A program made the translations under genes and the position numbers. 57,104 nucleotides of DNA from an uncultured Acetatifactor sp. (GTDB taxonomy: Bacteria; Bacillota; Clostridia; Lachnospirales; Lachnospiraceae), in the NCBI GenBank assembly GCA_910585015.1, contig CAJUCT010000022.1, positions 2,347 through 59,450 of the forward strand, given 5' to 3'. Within the stretch, counting starts at the first letter, position 1. The number at the start of each line of letters is the position of its first letter. The notes below the pieces were generated by a model. It was not told the origin of the DNA and did no database searches. It saw only the letters and a list, made by a program, of their open reading frames with translations. Below are positions 42,813 through 52,399 of this stretch, one piece after another.

Positions 42813-43703
42813 ATGAAACGTATTTTGATTGCGGGCGCAAACAGCTATATCGGCACAAACCTGGAGAGTTATCTGTTGGAGTACAATGCATCTCAGGGGA
42901 GAGAGTTGTATCAGGTGGACACCATATCCCAGCGGGACTCATTGTGGGAAAATCATGATTTTCATGGGTATGATGCAATATTCCAAGCCAGCGGTATCGC
43001 CCATGTGGACACGGGGGCGGTGAGCCGGGAACAGCAGGCCCTGTACTATCAGGTGAATTGCAAGTTGGCGGTGGCTACTGCCAAGAAGGCTTTGGAGGCG
43101 GGGGTGGAACTATTTATCTATCCCAGCAGTGTTATTGTATATGGGGACAGTGCCCCTTATGGAAAGCAAAGGGTTATAAACCGGGAAACACCGGCTGATA
43201 ACCCGCATTTTTACGGTGACAGCAAGATTTTGGCGGAGAGAGAGTTGAGCAGGCTGGACATGCAGATTGCTATACTGCGTCTGCCTATGGTTTACGGCAA
43301 GGGTAGCAAAGGCAATTATCCCCTGTTGGTGAAGTTGGCGGATCGACTTCCCTTTTTTCCGGATGTACAGAATCAGCGCAGTATGATTTATATTGAAAAT
43401 TTGTGCGAGTTTATCCGGCAGAGGATTGAGGAGGGCCGGGGGGGATTGTATTTTCCTCAGAACCCGGAATATACGCAAACCTCCAGGATGGTACAGGAGA
43501 TTGCCGCAGCCCATGGAAAGAAGGTGCGGCTGCTGAAGATTATGAATCCGCTGGTGGCATTGGCCTCCCGGATGCCCGGCAGAATCGGTACCATGGCAAA
43601 TAAAGCCTTTGGCAGTTTGACCATAGATAAACATATAAGCGGAAATGCGGAGAGTTACTGTCTGTATGATCTGCGGGAGAGTATCTGGCGCACGGAGAGG
43701 TAA
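42813..43703 (+). CDS. NAD-dependent epimerase/dehydratase
   Basis: A 296-residue extended SDR: nucleotide-binding AGANSYIGTNLE at the N-terminus, catalytic region with PSSVIVYGDSA and a YGDSK variant of YxxxK. It is likely a sugar-nucleotide or undecaprenyl-linked 4-keto reductase/epimerase, given the dehydratase and transferase just before it. The start is uncertain; a TTG at 42801 would add four residues. Confidence 0.82.
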   Translation: MKRILIAGANSYIGTNLESYLLEYNASQGRELYQVDTISQRDSLWENHDFHGYDAIFQASGIAHVDTGAVSREQQALYYQVNCKLAVATAKKALEAGVELFIYPSSVIVYGDSAPYGKQRVINRETPADNPHFYGDSKILAERELSRLDMQIAILRLPMVYGKGSKGNYPLLVKLADRLPFFPDVQNQRSMIYIENLCEFIRQRIEEGRGGLYFPQNPEYTQTSRMVQEIAAAHGKKVRLLKIMNPLVALASRMPGRIGTMANKAFGSLTIDKHISGNAESYCLYDLRESIWRTER

Positions 43704-43763
43704 AATCAGATGCTCGCGAGGCATGTTTCAGGCGGCAGGCCAACGAAGTTTATAGAGGAGATT

Positions 43764-44513
43764 ATGAAACTTACGGTCATCACGATTGCATATAACAGCG
43801 CAAAGGACATAGGCCGCACTATAGAGTCGGTGTTGGCCCAGGAGCAGGGAGATAATTCTTGCACAATAGAATACCTGATTGTTGACGGTGCCAGCAGTGA
43901 CGACACTGTGTCTGTTGCGGAAAGCTATATCACCGCCATGAAAAACAGGGGCATTGAATATCGAATCAGCAGCGAGCCGGACAAAGGTATCTACGATGCA
44001 ATGAACAAGGGAATTGACCGGGCCACGGGGGATATCATAGGTATCCTGAACAGCGGAGACTGGTATGAACCAACTGCAGCGGTGACGGCAGCAAACACCT
44101 TTGCCGACACAGGCTGCGATCTTGTATATGCCAATATCCGCATACATAAAATTGACGGAAATACGTTTGTAAAAAAAGCCAGACAGCGCCGATTCCAGAC
44201 TTCCCGGGACTGGAACCACCCCACCACCTTTGTGCGGGCAGCATTGTATAAGCAATATCCTTTCCGCTGTCTGGGAATTCATGACGATTACGGTTTTTTT
44301 CTGCAGATGAGGCGGCAGGGACGCCATATCGTGACTGTGGACAAGGTGCTGGCCAATTTTGCTATGGGCGGCGCCAGCAATCGCAAGGATCTGAAGGCAG
44401 CGAAAAAACGGATAATGGATCGTTACCGGTACTGTTATCGGATCAATGGATACAGCAGGTTGTACATATTAGAATGTGTGGTGATAGAGGCGGCAAAAAT
44501 GCTGCTGGGATAA
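43764..44513 (+). CDS. GT2 family glycosyltransferase
   Basis: A 249-residue enzyme with LTVITIAYNSAKDI, VDGASSDDT, EPDKGIYDAMNKGI and LNSGDWYEP in the metal-binding position. This set is typical of the WbbD/WcaA-like group. ATG 43764 follows GAGGAGATT; the longer frame from 43710 lacks such a site. Last gene of the first polysaccharide block. Confidence 0.85.
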   Translation: MKLTVITIAYNSAKDIGRTIESVLAQEQGDNSCTIEYLIVDGASSDDTVSVAESYITAMKNRGIEYRISSEPDKGIYDAMNKGIDRATGDIIGILNSGDWYEPTAAVTAANTFADTGCDLVYANIRIHKIDGNTFVKKARQRRFQTSRDWNHPTTFVRAALYKQYPFRCLGIHDDYGFFLQMRRQGRHIVTVDKVLANFAMGGASNRKDLKAAKKRIMDRYRYCYRINGYSRLYILECVVIEAAKMLLG

Positions 44514-44566
44514 GCGCGGATATGTAACCAAAAGGGCGGTAATTCTTTCCTATTGTTCAAAAGCTA

Positions 44567-44595
44567 TTGTCAAAAATAAAATATTACGTTAAGAT
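44567..44595 (+). promoter_or_regulatory. Candidate promoter of the glucosaminidase gene
   Basis: TTGTCA (44567-44572), 17-base spacer, TAAGAT (44590-44595). Confidence 0.5.
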
Positions 44596-44655
44596 GACCA
44601 TGGCTACAGGAAACAACACATGGATGGAAAACCACTTCCAAGGATTGATTCAGGT

Positions 44656-44667
44656 CCGCCAAAGCGG
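44656..44667 (+). other. Loop-like 12-mer CCGCCAAAGCGG before the glucosaminidase gene
   Basis: It differs at one position from the terminal-loop consensus of the structured elements, 16 bases before the start codon. No nested stems surround it; it forms only a CCGC/GCGG mini-hairpin. Possible relic or chance. Confidence 0.25.
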
Positions 44668-44682
44668 GCAAGGGGTGTACGC

Positions 44683-46803
44683 ATGAAGAGAGCGGTACGT
44701 TTTTTATGTATAGTGTTTGCGGCCGGCCTGGCACTGGGAAACATCCAGCCGGGCAGCAGGGTCTATGCCTTTACGGAAGAAGAAGAGGCTCATATAGGCG
44801 AAGCGAGGGCGGCGCTGCAGGTTCTTCTGCAGGAGCAGCCGGTGATGGCGCTGGTCTATCTGGCGGATCAATATACCATACGCAGCGCTCCCGGAGGGGA
44901 GGGGGCGGAGGTCATAACCGTTCCCAGCGGGCAGCAGGTGCTGATCCAGGATGTGGTTCTTACAGAGGAGTATGAGCCCTGGGTGCAGGTGCAGCTGGCC
45001 AGGCAGGATCAGGAGTACAGCGGTTATGTGGAGCGCAGTTTTCTGGCCTGCTCCGATGAGCGGTTTTTGGAGTGGGAGATGATTTATGGCATGAATCCCC
45101 GCAGCCAACTCCTGACAGCGGAGGACGCCAATGGCAATTACGGTGATGTGGAGCAGTTCCCGGAGAGTTACCAGGCAGCTTTGAGGGCGCTGAAGGATGC
45201 GCATCCCAGCTGGATTTTTGTCAAGCATAACGTCAATCTGGAGTGGACGGATGTGGTGGCCAACGAGATGGTGGGCGGCCGCAGTCTGATTCCGGCTTCT
45301 TTCCCGGAGTATATGCAGAATGGTCTGTACAGTAAAAGCTGGGCCTATGCCTCGGAGGATACTTTGAAGTACTATCTGGATCCCCGAAACTGGCTGACGG
45401 AGTCGGGAATCTTCCAGTTTGAGCAGCTGACTTACAACGCCTCCTATCAGACACAGGAGGGAGTACAGAATTTTTTAAACGGCTCTTTTATGCAGGGAAA
45501 TGTGCCCAATACGGAAGTCACCTACGCCGCAACCTTCCAGGAGGTGGGCAGCGCTCTGGGCGTCAGTCCCATTCACCTGGCCTGCCGGGTCTACCAGGAA
45601 CAGGGAAAAGACGGCACATCGCCGCTGATATCCGGCACTTATCCGGGTTACGAGGGATATTACAACTATTTTAACATCGGAGCCAGCGGCAATACCGACG
45701 AGCAGGTGTATATCAGCGGGCTTCAGACGGCCCAAAATAACGGATGGAACAGTGTGCGGGCCGCTATTGAGGGGGGAGCCGGTTTTATTGCCCAAAAATA
45801 TATCCTGCGGGGCCAGGACACCCTGTACCTGCAGAAATTTGATGTGGATAACAGTTACGACGGACTGTATTGGCACCAGTATATGCAGAATATCTGCGCT
45901 CCCAGCAGCGAGGGATCCAATATCCGCAAGCTATACGATGGGGCGGGCGCATTGAACAATTCTTTTACATTCAAGATACCGGTGTATAATAACATGCCTG
46001 CTGCGGCCTGCGCAAAGCCCACCCAGTCCTATAATGTGGTGCTGACACCCCCGGCGGGATATGCCGATTCCCGGATTTATCTGGATGGTGTGCCTTATGA
46101 GGCCAGTCTTAATAATGGCAATTATGTGATAACCGCCCCGGACGGCAGCGCCCGCACGGCGATCATGTACCAATATAATGAGTCCGGTGTGCCCACGGGC
46201 ATGAATGTGTGGCGGCTGGAGTACGACAAGACCGGCTACAGGGTCACGGAACTTCCTGAACTGCGGGATCTGCTGACTTACCACGGTTTTTCCATCCGTA
46301 TTACCGGAAGAACAGGTATCCGTTATAAGACTGGTATAGCAGTGGACAACCGGCAGAAATTGCTGGAGAGCGGCATTCAGGGATACACTTTGAAAGAATA
46401 CGGAACGCTGATCATGAACAACGCCAATCGCAGCACTTATCCTATGGTGCTGGGAGGGCAGAAAGTTTCCAAGGGTGTTTCCTATGGCATGGACAATAAT
46501 GGTCAACATGTGGACACGATCTATGAAAAAGTGGATAATCGTTACCGCTACACGGCGGTGCTTGTGGGATTGCCGGTGGAACAGTACAAGACAGAATTTG
46601 CGTTTCGGGGTTATATGACACTGACCAAGGATGGGCAGGATATAACGCTATATGGGCCGATTATGGCCAGAAGTATCTATGATTTATCCAGGCAGCTTTT
46701 GGAAATGGGGTTGTATCCGGAGGGGTCTGAGACGGCTAATTTCCTACAGCAGATTGTAAATGACGCGGATGCTTTGGGGCAGACCGCAGACAATAACTTA
46801 TAA
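44683..46803 (+). CDS. Secreted N-acetylglucosaminidase (GH73) with SH3 domain
   Basis: A 706-residue exported protein: signal peptide (about 1-29, ending VYA), an SH3-like wall-binding domain (about 55-125, VYLADQYTIRSAPGGEGAEV), a GH73-type glucosaminidase domain (about 165-400 with NWLTESGIFQFEQLTYN, LACRVYQEQGK and YYNYFNIGA) and a C-terminal region of about 280 residues with beta-rich modules. It should cut peptidoglycan glycan strands, perhaps to let polysaccharide through or anchor it. ATG 44683 follows AAGGGG. Confidence 0.85.
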   Translation: MKRAVRFLCIVFAAGLALGNIQPGSRVYAFTEEEEAHIGEARAALQVLLQEQPVMALVYLADQYTIRSAPGGEGAEVITVPSGQQVLIQDVVLTEEYEPWVQVQLARQDQEYSGYVERSFLACSDERFLEWEMIYGMNPRSQLLTAEDANGNYGDVEQFPESYQAALRALKDAHPSWIFVKHNVNLEWTDVVANEMVGGRSLIPASFPEYMQNGLYSKSWAYASEDTLKYYLDPRNWLTESGIFQFEQLTYNASYQTQEGVQNFLNGSFMQGNVPNTEVTYAATFQEVGSALGVSPIHLACRVYQEQGKDGTSPLISGTYPGYEGYYNYFNIGASGNTDEQVYISGLQTAQNNGWNSVRAAIEGGAGFIAQKYILRGQDTLYLQKFDVDNSYDGLYWHQYMQNICAPSSEGSNIRKLYDGAGALNNSFTFKIPVYNNMPAAACAKPTQSYNVVLTPPAGYADSRIYLDGVPYEASLNNGNYVITAPDGSARTAIMYQYNESGVPTGMNVWRLEYDKTGYRVTELPELRDLLTYHGFSIRITGRTGIRYKTGIAVDNRQKLLESGIQGYTLKEYGTLIMNNANRSTYPMVLGGQKVSKGVSYGMDNNGQHVDTIYEKVDNRYRYTAVLVGLPVEQYKTEFAFRGYMTLTKDGQDITLYGPIMARSIYDLSRQLLEMGLYPEGSETANFLQQIVNDADALGQTADNNL

Positions 46804-46868
46804 CAGATTTTTCCCATTAGATCGCACCTGTTGAATAGTTTTCAAGATGAGAAAAGGGGAATCTATAG

Positions 46869-48539
46869 ATGAAGAATAAAAAAACAATATTATTGATTAT
46901 ATCTGCTCTGCTGTTGTCTGTGATCGGCTGCGGAGACGGCATGACTCCTCAGGAGCGGGAGGCTGCCAATGCGCAGCGCTCCAGTGCTGCGGAGTTGGGC
47001 CATCCTATTGAAAGTGCTACAGAAAAACAGCCGGAGGAATCCGGAGAACAGAACCAGGGAAATGCTGCGTTGGAACAGCGCATTCGGGAGTTGGAACGAC
47101 GCTGTGGCACACCAGATTTTTCACAAGAGGAGTATCTATCTCTGGCAGAATTGTACAGAGAAAATGGACAAATCAGGAAGCAGCGAGATACTCTGGAAAT
47201 CTGTGTTGCCCTTTTTCAGGACAGTACCGCTGGAGAGCAGTTGCAGCAGCTGACGGTAAACGTGTCAGAGGAAGACTCCAGTGTGCAGGAACAGATGACT
47301 CTGCTGGAGCAGAATCTGTCCATCCAAGGATATATTGACGAGGCGGTGAGTATGCTTTATGGGGAGGAGTGGAAAAACACTATGATGCCCCGGCTGCTTC
47401 AGGGTACCAGAGGCTACTATCAGGAGCAGGAAGATAATTCTCTGTGTGTGAGAACAGGCTATGATGCCAGCGGCACTTTTTATACCCAGGCGCAGTACCG
47501 GCAGGGAGAGCAGGTTACCGTACTGCTGCAGACAGACGAGAGCGTACAGCTGTTGGAGACCAGCATGGAGGATGAACAGTACAACGGAGTGTATGAGTGT
47601 TGGACAGTGCTGGCGGCCAGCGGCGACGTAATCCGGGAGAACGGCAACCTGAGAGACGGTGTTATTGTGGGGGACTATACCGCACAAATCCGTTGGGGGA
47701 AAGGTGAATATGAACTGTTGCCCCTGTGGAATCTGCGGGAGGATATGGAGATGGTTACTTACAACGGATATTTTGGAGAGGACGGCATATCTACCGCAGA
47801 CCAGCCTAAGGAGAATACGGCGGAGAACGGCAGGAGAATTATCTATGCTTATGACAGCAGTAAGCAGAATTATCTTTTCCTGAACGGCGAAGAGACTGCG
47901 GCGGAGAGCTTTGTATTCCGGGCGGAGTCTATGAGTATGCCTGCGCCGCAGACATATGCGGCCTATGAGCCGAGGGAAGACCAGAGCGGTATGCCTGGAT
48001 CGGGAACGATAGATATTGCTCAGATGCAGGTCAGGGTGTTTGGCGGCAACATTCAGGTATTTGACGGTTCGAATTGGATTGACATGGGATCTGTGGATGC
48101 CTATATTGCAGCCGATCCGGTGACAGCAGGAAACCAGGTTGCGGAAGGCGGAAACATTGGCGGAACGGAGACAACAGGACAGGGAATCACAGCGATCTAC
48201 ACAAGGCGGGGAGGCGGACAGGTGACACCCGCGGCGACGCCGAAACCCACCAGCAGGCCGACTGCGCCTGTAACGCCAACAACGCCGGTGGTGCCGGTAA
48301 CGCCCACGGTTCCAGTTCCTGCCCCCCTACCAGCGGCTACACCGGTTCCTGATCCAGTACAGCCCAGCAATCCGGAACCGGCACCTCAGCCCAGCAATCC
48401 GGAGCCGGCACCTCAGCCCAGCAATCCGGAACCGGTACCTCAGCCCACACCTGAGCCAGCACCTGAACCGCCGACTCCCACGGATCCGCCCATCACTGGT
48501 GGAGATTCGGACGTGGAATGGTCTCCTGATTTGATGTAG
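46869..48539 (+). CDS. Lipoprotein with Pro-rich repeat tail
   Basis: A 556-residue protein. The lipobox LLSVIGC makes Cys21 the lipidated residue. A coiled or TPR-like helical part follows (about 60-150), then an all-beta-looking middle to about residue 440. The C-terminal 100 residues are a Pro/Thr/Val-rich linker with tandem NPEPAPQPS repeats (encoded by near-identical 27-base units around 48364-48440), like wall-spanning regions. I do not recognise a catalytic domain. It is between the glucosaminidase and the second polysaccharide cluster, so a surface role is likely. Confidence 0.7.
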   Translation: MKNKKTILLIISALLLSVIGCGDGMTPQEREAANAQRSSAAELGHPIESATEKQPEESGEQNQGNAALEQRIRELERRCGTPDFSQEEYLSLAELYRENGQIRKQRDTLEICVALFQDSTAGEQLQQLTVNVSEEDSSVQEQMTLLEQNLSIQGYIDEAVSMLYGEEWKNTMMPRLLQGTRGYYQEQEDNSLCVRTGYDASGTFYTQAQYRQGEQVTVLLQTDESVQLLETSMEDEQYNGVYECWTVLAASGDVIRENGNLRDGVIVGDYTAQIRWGKGEYELLPLWNLREDMEMVTYNGYFGEDGISTADQPKENTAENGRRIIYAYDSSKQNYLFLNGEETAAESFVFRAESMSMPAPQTYAAYEPREDQSGMPGSGTIDIAQMQVRVFGGNIQVFDGSNWIDMGSVDAYIAADPVTAGNQVAEGGNIGGTETTGQGITAIYTRRGGGQVTPAATPKPTSRPTAPVTPTTPVVPVTPTVPVPAPLPAATPVPDPVQPSNPEPAPQPSNPEPAPQPSNPEPVPQPTPEPAPEPPTPTDPPITGGDSDVEWSPDLM

Positions 48540-48560
48540 TAATGATGGAGGAGTGAAGGT

Positions 48561-49658
48561 ATGCGGGTAGGAATAGATTTGCTTTGGGTCAGGGTGGGGC
48601 AGTGTGGGGGAACGGAGTCTTTTATCAGAAATCTGATGGACGGATTCGGACAATATGATAAAGAAAATGAGTATATATTGTTGGTATCAAAAGATAATGG
48701 GGACAGTTTTGAGGTATATGATCATTATTCCAATATGAGCAGACATGTGCTGGCGGTGAAATCCGCCAGCCAGTCTAGGCGTATTCTGTGGGAAAATCTT
48801 CATCTGGACAGGGCCGCGAAAAGACTGAGGATTGACGTCATGTTTATACCTGTATACAGTATGCCCATGACATACGGCAGTGGTATCCCATATGTCAGTG
48901 TAATACACGATTTGCAGGCGCTCCATTACCCGCAGTATTTCTCAGCAGTTAAACGGTTGTTCTTAAAGTTCATGTGGAAACATGCCTGTAAAGATTCTGC
49001 GCATGTGGTCACTATATCGGAATATTGCAGAAGAGATTTGGAACGCCACTATCCAATGGTCGCAAAAAGGTGCTCTGTCATCTATAATCCTGTGGAAACA
49101 AGAGCGTCGAGAATGTCTGTGGAGAGCCTGACAAAAAAATATGGAATTAAGGGAAATGACTATTTTTATTGTGTCAGTTCCATGCTGCCCCATAAAAATC
49201 TGGAGACTTTGCTTGAAGTGATGGCTTTCAGAAAACATAGGGGAGATGTGCTTCCCCTTGTCTTAAGCGGCGTAGGGGGCGATAAGGCTGCATTTGAAGA
49301 GGCAGTGGCCAAGCGAGGGATAAGGGATCTGGTGGTTGATACAGGATTTGTTTCTAATGAGGAGAGAGACTGTCTTTATGAGAATTGCAAACTGTTTCTA
49401 TTTCCCAGCGTGTTTGAAGGCTTTGGCATGCCTCCTATAGAGGCCATGCGCAGAGGAAAACGGGTGGTAATGACGAGAGAGAGCTGCCTGGAGGAAGTGA
49501 CACAGGGGAAAGCGGTATATGTGGAGGCACCATATGATGTGGAGGAGTGGGCGGAGAAGATTGATAAGGCGATGACATTATTGCCGGCGCAGGAAGCGTT
49601 TGAAGAGTATGAATTGCAGAATGTGGTTGGGAAGTATGTACGGGTGTTTGAGCAGTAA
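48561..49658 (+). CDS. GT4 family glycosyltransferase
   Basis: A 365-residue GT-B enzyme: N-terminal GGTESFIRNLMDG, C-terminal nucleotide-binding half with SSMLPHKNLETLLE and FEGFGMPPIEAM (the E-x7-E type motif). Sugar donor unknown. This gene opens the AT-richer second polysaccharide cluster. Confidence 0.88.
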   Translation: MRVGIDLLWVRVGQCGGTESFIRNLMDGFGQYDKENEYILLVSKDNGDSFEVYDHYSNMSRHVLAVKSASQSRRILWENLHLDRAAKRLRIDVMFIPVYSMPMTYGSGIPYVSVIHDLQALHYPQYFSAVKRLFLKFMWKHACKDSAHVVTISEYCRRDLERHYPMVAKRCSVIYNPVETRASRMSVESLTKKYGIKGNDYFYCVSSMLPHKNLETLLEVMAFRKHRGDVLPLVLSGVGGDKAAFEEAVAKRGIRDLVVDTGFVSNEERDCLYENCKLFLFPSVFEGFGMPPIEAMRRGKRVVMTRESCLEEVTQGKAVYVEAPYDVEEWAEKIDKAMTLLPAQEAFEEYELQNVVGKYVRVFEQ

Positions 49659-49724
49659 AAACAAATGATTGCGAATCGTGTAGCGGCTTTAGGAGTCTTT
49701 GCCTGGAGATTGGAGAAGATGCAA

Positions 49725-50204
49725 ATGCATAATAGCTTTGAAGTATATGCAAGACTGTACGATGTGGTGTCAGATAATTTAATAAAAAACGGAAAATGCA
49801 GTAACTATAAGAAAACCACATTTCTGTACAATATAATGGAACATCCTCAGGAAATAGATGTGTCCAGATACCTAAAATTGTCAAATGAGGATTTTTTAGA
49901 AGCAATATATGTGGCAGCACTAAAACGGCTCCCGGATGACAGAACAAGAGGTTTCTGGGCTGAGAGATTTGATTTGCCGACACCACAATTTCAGCAGGAA
50001 GTTTTGAAAAGTATTGCGGATTCCAGCGTAGTAGCGATAAACGGTATTCATCTGAAAAATAATCCGTATTTCGAACAAAAATGCGGACTGAAATATAAGG
50101 CGTTGGGGAGGCTGTATTATCTTACGGATAAATCAATCCTACGTGAGTTGGGCAAGAAGCTTCCGGCGTCCATTCAGAAGATTATACGGAAAGTTTTTTT
50201 ATAA
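49725..50204 (+). CDS. Small DUF4214-like protein
   Basis: A 159-residue protein whose middle (LSNEDFLEAIYVAALKRLPD, then FWAERF and EVLKSIADSS) matches the DUF4214 helical repeat, seen in surface and glycosyltransferase-linked proteins. There is no signal peptide, so it is probably cytoplasmic. I chose ATG 49725 for its spacing from GGAG; the frame is open back to 49665, with no ribosome binding site there. The function is unknown; its position between two GT4 genes suggests a part in polymer synthesis. Confidence 0.65.
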   Translation: MHNSFEVYARLYDVVSDNLIKNGKCSNYKKTTFLYNIMEHPQEIDVSRYLKLSNEDFLEAIYVAALKRLPDDRTRGFWAERFDLPTPQFQQEVLKSIADSSVVAINGIHLKNNPYFEQKCGLKYKALGRLYYLTDKSILRELGKKLPASIQKIIRKVFL

Positions 50205-50225
50205 CAGGTGGAAATGAGGAATTAT

Positions 50226-51377
50226 ATGCAGATATATATAGATGTCAGTGTACTTACATTGGCGACCTTTGTAACAGGCATCCAGCGAGTGACAAGAGAA
50301 ATTGCGGTCAGATTGATTCAGATTGGCGGAGAGAATATTATTCTCCTGCACTATAATGCAAAAGAGAATACTTATTATCGCATTGATAATAAAAAATTTT
50401 GTGACTATTACACGAAGAAGAAAGGCATAAAAAGTCGAATGATTACCTCGCGCAGGGTTCCACTCGGTGACATAGGAGAAGATGCCGTATTCTTTGATCT
50501 GGATGCTGCGTGGATGGGCAGAGTGAAGAGAAGTTATCTGCTGCCAATTTTAAAAGGACAAGGAGCCAGAATCGTGGCGCACGTATATGATATTATCTCT
50601 ATTACACATCCTCAATACTGCTTAGAGCGAGGTGTATATAATTTTATGGACTTTATTGGTGCTCATTTACAGTATGCGGATGATATTATAGTAAATGCAG
50701 AGGTTACGGTGGATGAATTGAGAAAGCTAGCAATAGCTTTGAAAGTAGAATTACCAATCTGTCATGTAGTGCCTCTAGGGGCTGATTTTGGGGAGAAAGA
50801 AGTGGTTCGGAGTGATCAGGTGCCAGCGGAGCTTCAACGAATTGTAGATGACAGGCCGTACATTCTGATGGTTGGAACAATTGAACCCCGAAAAAATCAT
50901 AAGCTGGTATTGGACGCCTATAAAGTCGGACTTAAAGATTTAGGATATAATATAATATTTGCAGGAAATATGGGATGGAACATGGAAGACTTTGCAATAG
51001 AATTGAGAACACACCCCGACTATAACCAGCGTATATTTCATCTAACAGGAAAGAATGACCAAGAAATTAGTTATCTTTATCAGCATGCACGTTTTTTGGC
51101 CTTTTGCAGCTATATGGAAGGCTTTGGGTTGCCGCTGATAGAGGGGATTATGCGTGGAGCGGTGGTGGTTGCAGCAGATATTCCTGTATCGAGGGAAGTT
51201 GCAGGAGATTATTGCGTCTGGTTTCCGCAGGATAATGCACAGGCACTGTGTGATGCTGTGCTATATTATCATAAAAATGAGGATGAGTATCTTAAGAGAA
51301 AGGAGATTCTTAAGGAGTTTCGATGCACTACATGGGAACAGTGTGGGGAGTTGGTGCGAAAGGTGATAATGGGGTGA
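50226..51377 (+). CDS. GT4 family glycosyltransferase
   Basis: A 383-residue GT-B enzyme with VTGIQRVTREIAVRL at the N-terminus, VGTIEPRKNHKLVLDAY and EGFGLPLIEGIMRG in the donor-binding half. The TGIQR start is common in mannosyl/rhamnosyl-type transferases of O-antigen clusters, but the sugar cannot be assigned. ATG 50226 follows GAGGA; GTG 50208 and ATG 50214 are alternatives. Confidence 0.87.
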   Translation: MQIYIDVSVLTLATFVTGIQRVTREIAVRLIQIGGENIILLHYNAKENTYYRIDNKKFCDYYTKKKGIKSRMITSRRVPLGDIGEDAVFFDLDAAWMGRVKRSYLLPILKGQGARIVAHVYDIISITHPQYCLERGVYNFMDFIGAHLQYADDIIVNAEVTVDELRKLAIALKVELPICHVVPLGADFGEKEVVRSDQVPAELQRIVDDRPYILMVGTIEPRKNHKLVLDAYKVGLKDLGYNIIFAGNMGWNMEDFAIELRTHPDYNQRIFHLTGKNDQEISYLYQHARFLAFCSYMEGFGLPLIEGIMRGAVVVAADIPVSREVAGDYCVWFPQDNAQALCDAVLYYHKNEDEYLKRKEILKEFRCTTWEQCGELVRKVIMG

Positions 51378-51482
51378 GGGAGAAATTCTCTTTTAGATGT
51401 TTACGCCTTTTTCCTTTTTAAGTTGTAGTTCAGGTCCCATGTCTAACTAGATAAGGCCGTAGAAAAGCAAAGGAAAAATATC

Positions 51483-51511
51483 TTGCAATTTAACTATATT
51501 TTGAGTATACT
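51483..51511 (+). promoter_or_regulatory. Promoter of the export/modification operon
   Basis: TTGCAA (51483-51488), 17-base spacer, TATACT (51506-51511), 55 bases before the next start codon. Confidence 0.65.
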
Positions 51512-51565
51512 ATAGACTGTAATTGTATACAGAATGGAATTGCATATTAAGGTGTTTGATATGAT

Positions 51566-52399
51566 ATGGATAAAAAAGTAGGAGTCATCATTCCGAGTTA
51601 TAATCAGGGAAAATATATTGAAACAACCATATGCAGCGTTATTGGCAATAGAAGGCATGCTGATTTGGCTATTGCTGTGATTGATGGCGGCTCACAAGAT
51701 GATACAAAGTCCATTATTCTTAAATATGAAACAGAACTGGATGTCTGGTGTTCCGAGCCTGATGGCGGACAAGCAGATGCAATCAACAAGGGAATACATC
51801 TCTTGCCGCATTGTAAGTACTATATGTGGCTGAACTCAGATGATATTTTCGAAGATGAATACGCTGTTTCAAAAATTGTTGATTTTGCAGAAAAAAATCA
51901 TTTTGAGGTTTGTTATGGGTTATCTCATCTGATTGATGCAAGTGGCAATCGGGTAGGAGAGTACCCAGTGGAGGAATTTGCCGTTGACAAGTTGGGACAT
52001 CGCTGCTTTTTAAGTCAGCCGAGTGTGATGTTTAGTAAAGAGGCATATGAAACCACAGGTCCAATAAATTCAAGTCTGACAATGTGCTTGGATTATGAGT
52101 ATTGGATAAGACTGGCAAGTAAGTATAAGTTTGGCTTTATTAAAGAGTATATTGGCTCTACGCGAGTATATGAAGGCACGAAAACATCAACGATGCAACA
52201 GAGGCATCTTAAAGAAGCAATTTTTATTTTGATGAAATTCTATGGGAGAGTTCCAATGCATTGGATAGTAACGAAAATGTTAACCGATTATCCCAAGAGC
52301 GTATTGCAGTGGATTCCACGAAGAGTATTGATGATGCTTCTTCTCCCCTTCAGAAAGAAAGTCATCAGAACAAGTATGGAAGGTAATTGGAATGATTAA
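51566..52399 (+). CDS. GT2 family glycosyltransferase
   Basis: A 277-residue enzyme with VIIPSYNQGKYIE, VIDGGSQDDT, PDGGQADAINKGI and WLNSDDIFEDE (metal-binding). Its stop overlaps the permease gene by eight bases. It heads the operon that encodes the ABC polysaccharide exporter. Confidence 0.87.
   Translation: MDKKVGVIIPSYNQGKYIETTICSVIGNRRHADLAIAVIDGGSQDDTKSIILKYETELDVWCSEPDGGQADAINKGIHLLPHCKYYMWLNSDDIFEDEYAVSKIVDFAEKNHFEVCYGLSHLIDASGNRVGEYPVEEFAVDKLGHRCFLSQPSVMFSKEAYETTGPINSSLTMCLDYEYWIRLASKYKFGFIKEYIGSTRVYEGTKTSTMQQRHLKEAIFILMKFYGRVPMHWIVTKMLTDYPKSVLQWIPRRVLMMLLLPFRKKVIRTSMEGNWND

Noticed and set aside
51378..51400. Terminator after the GT4 gene at 51377
   Set aside because: GAGAA/TTCTC with a very short loop is too weak to call.
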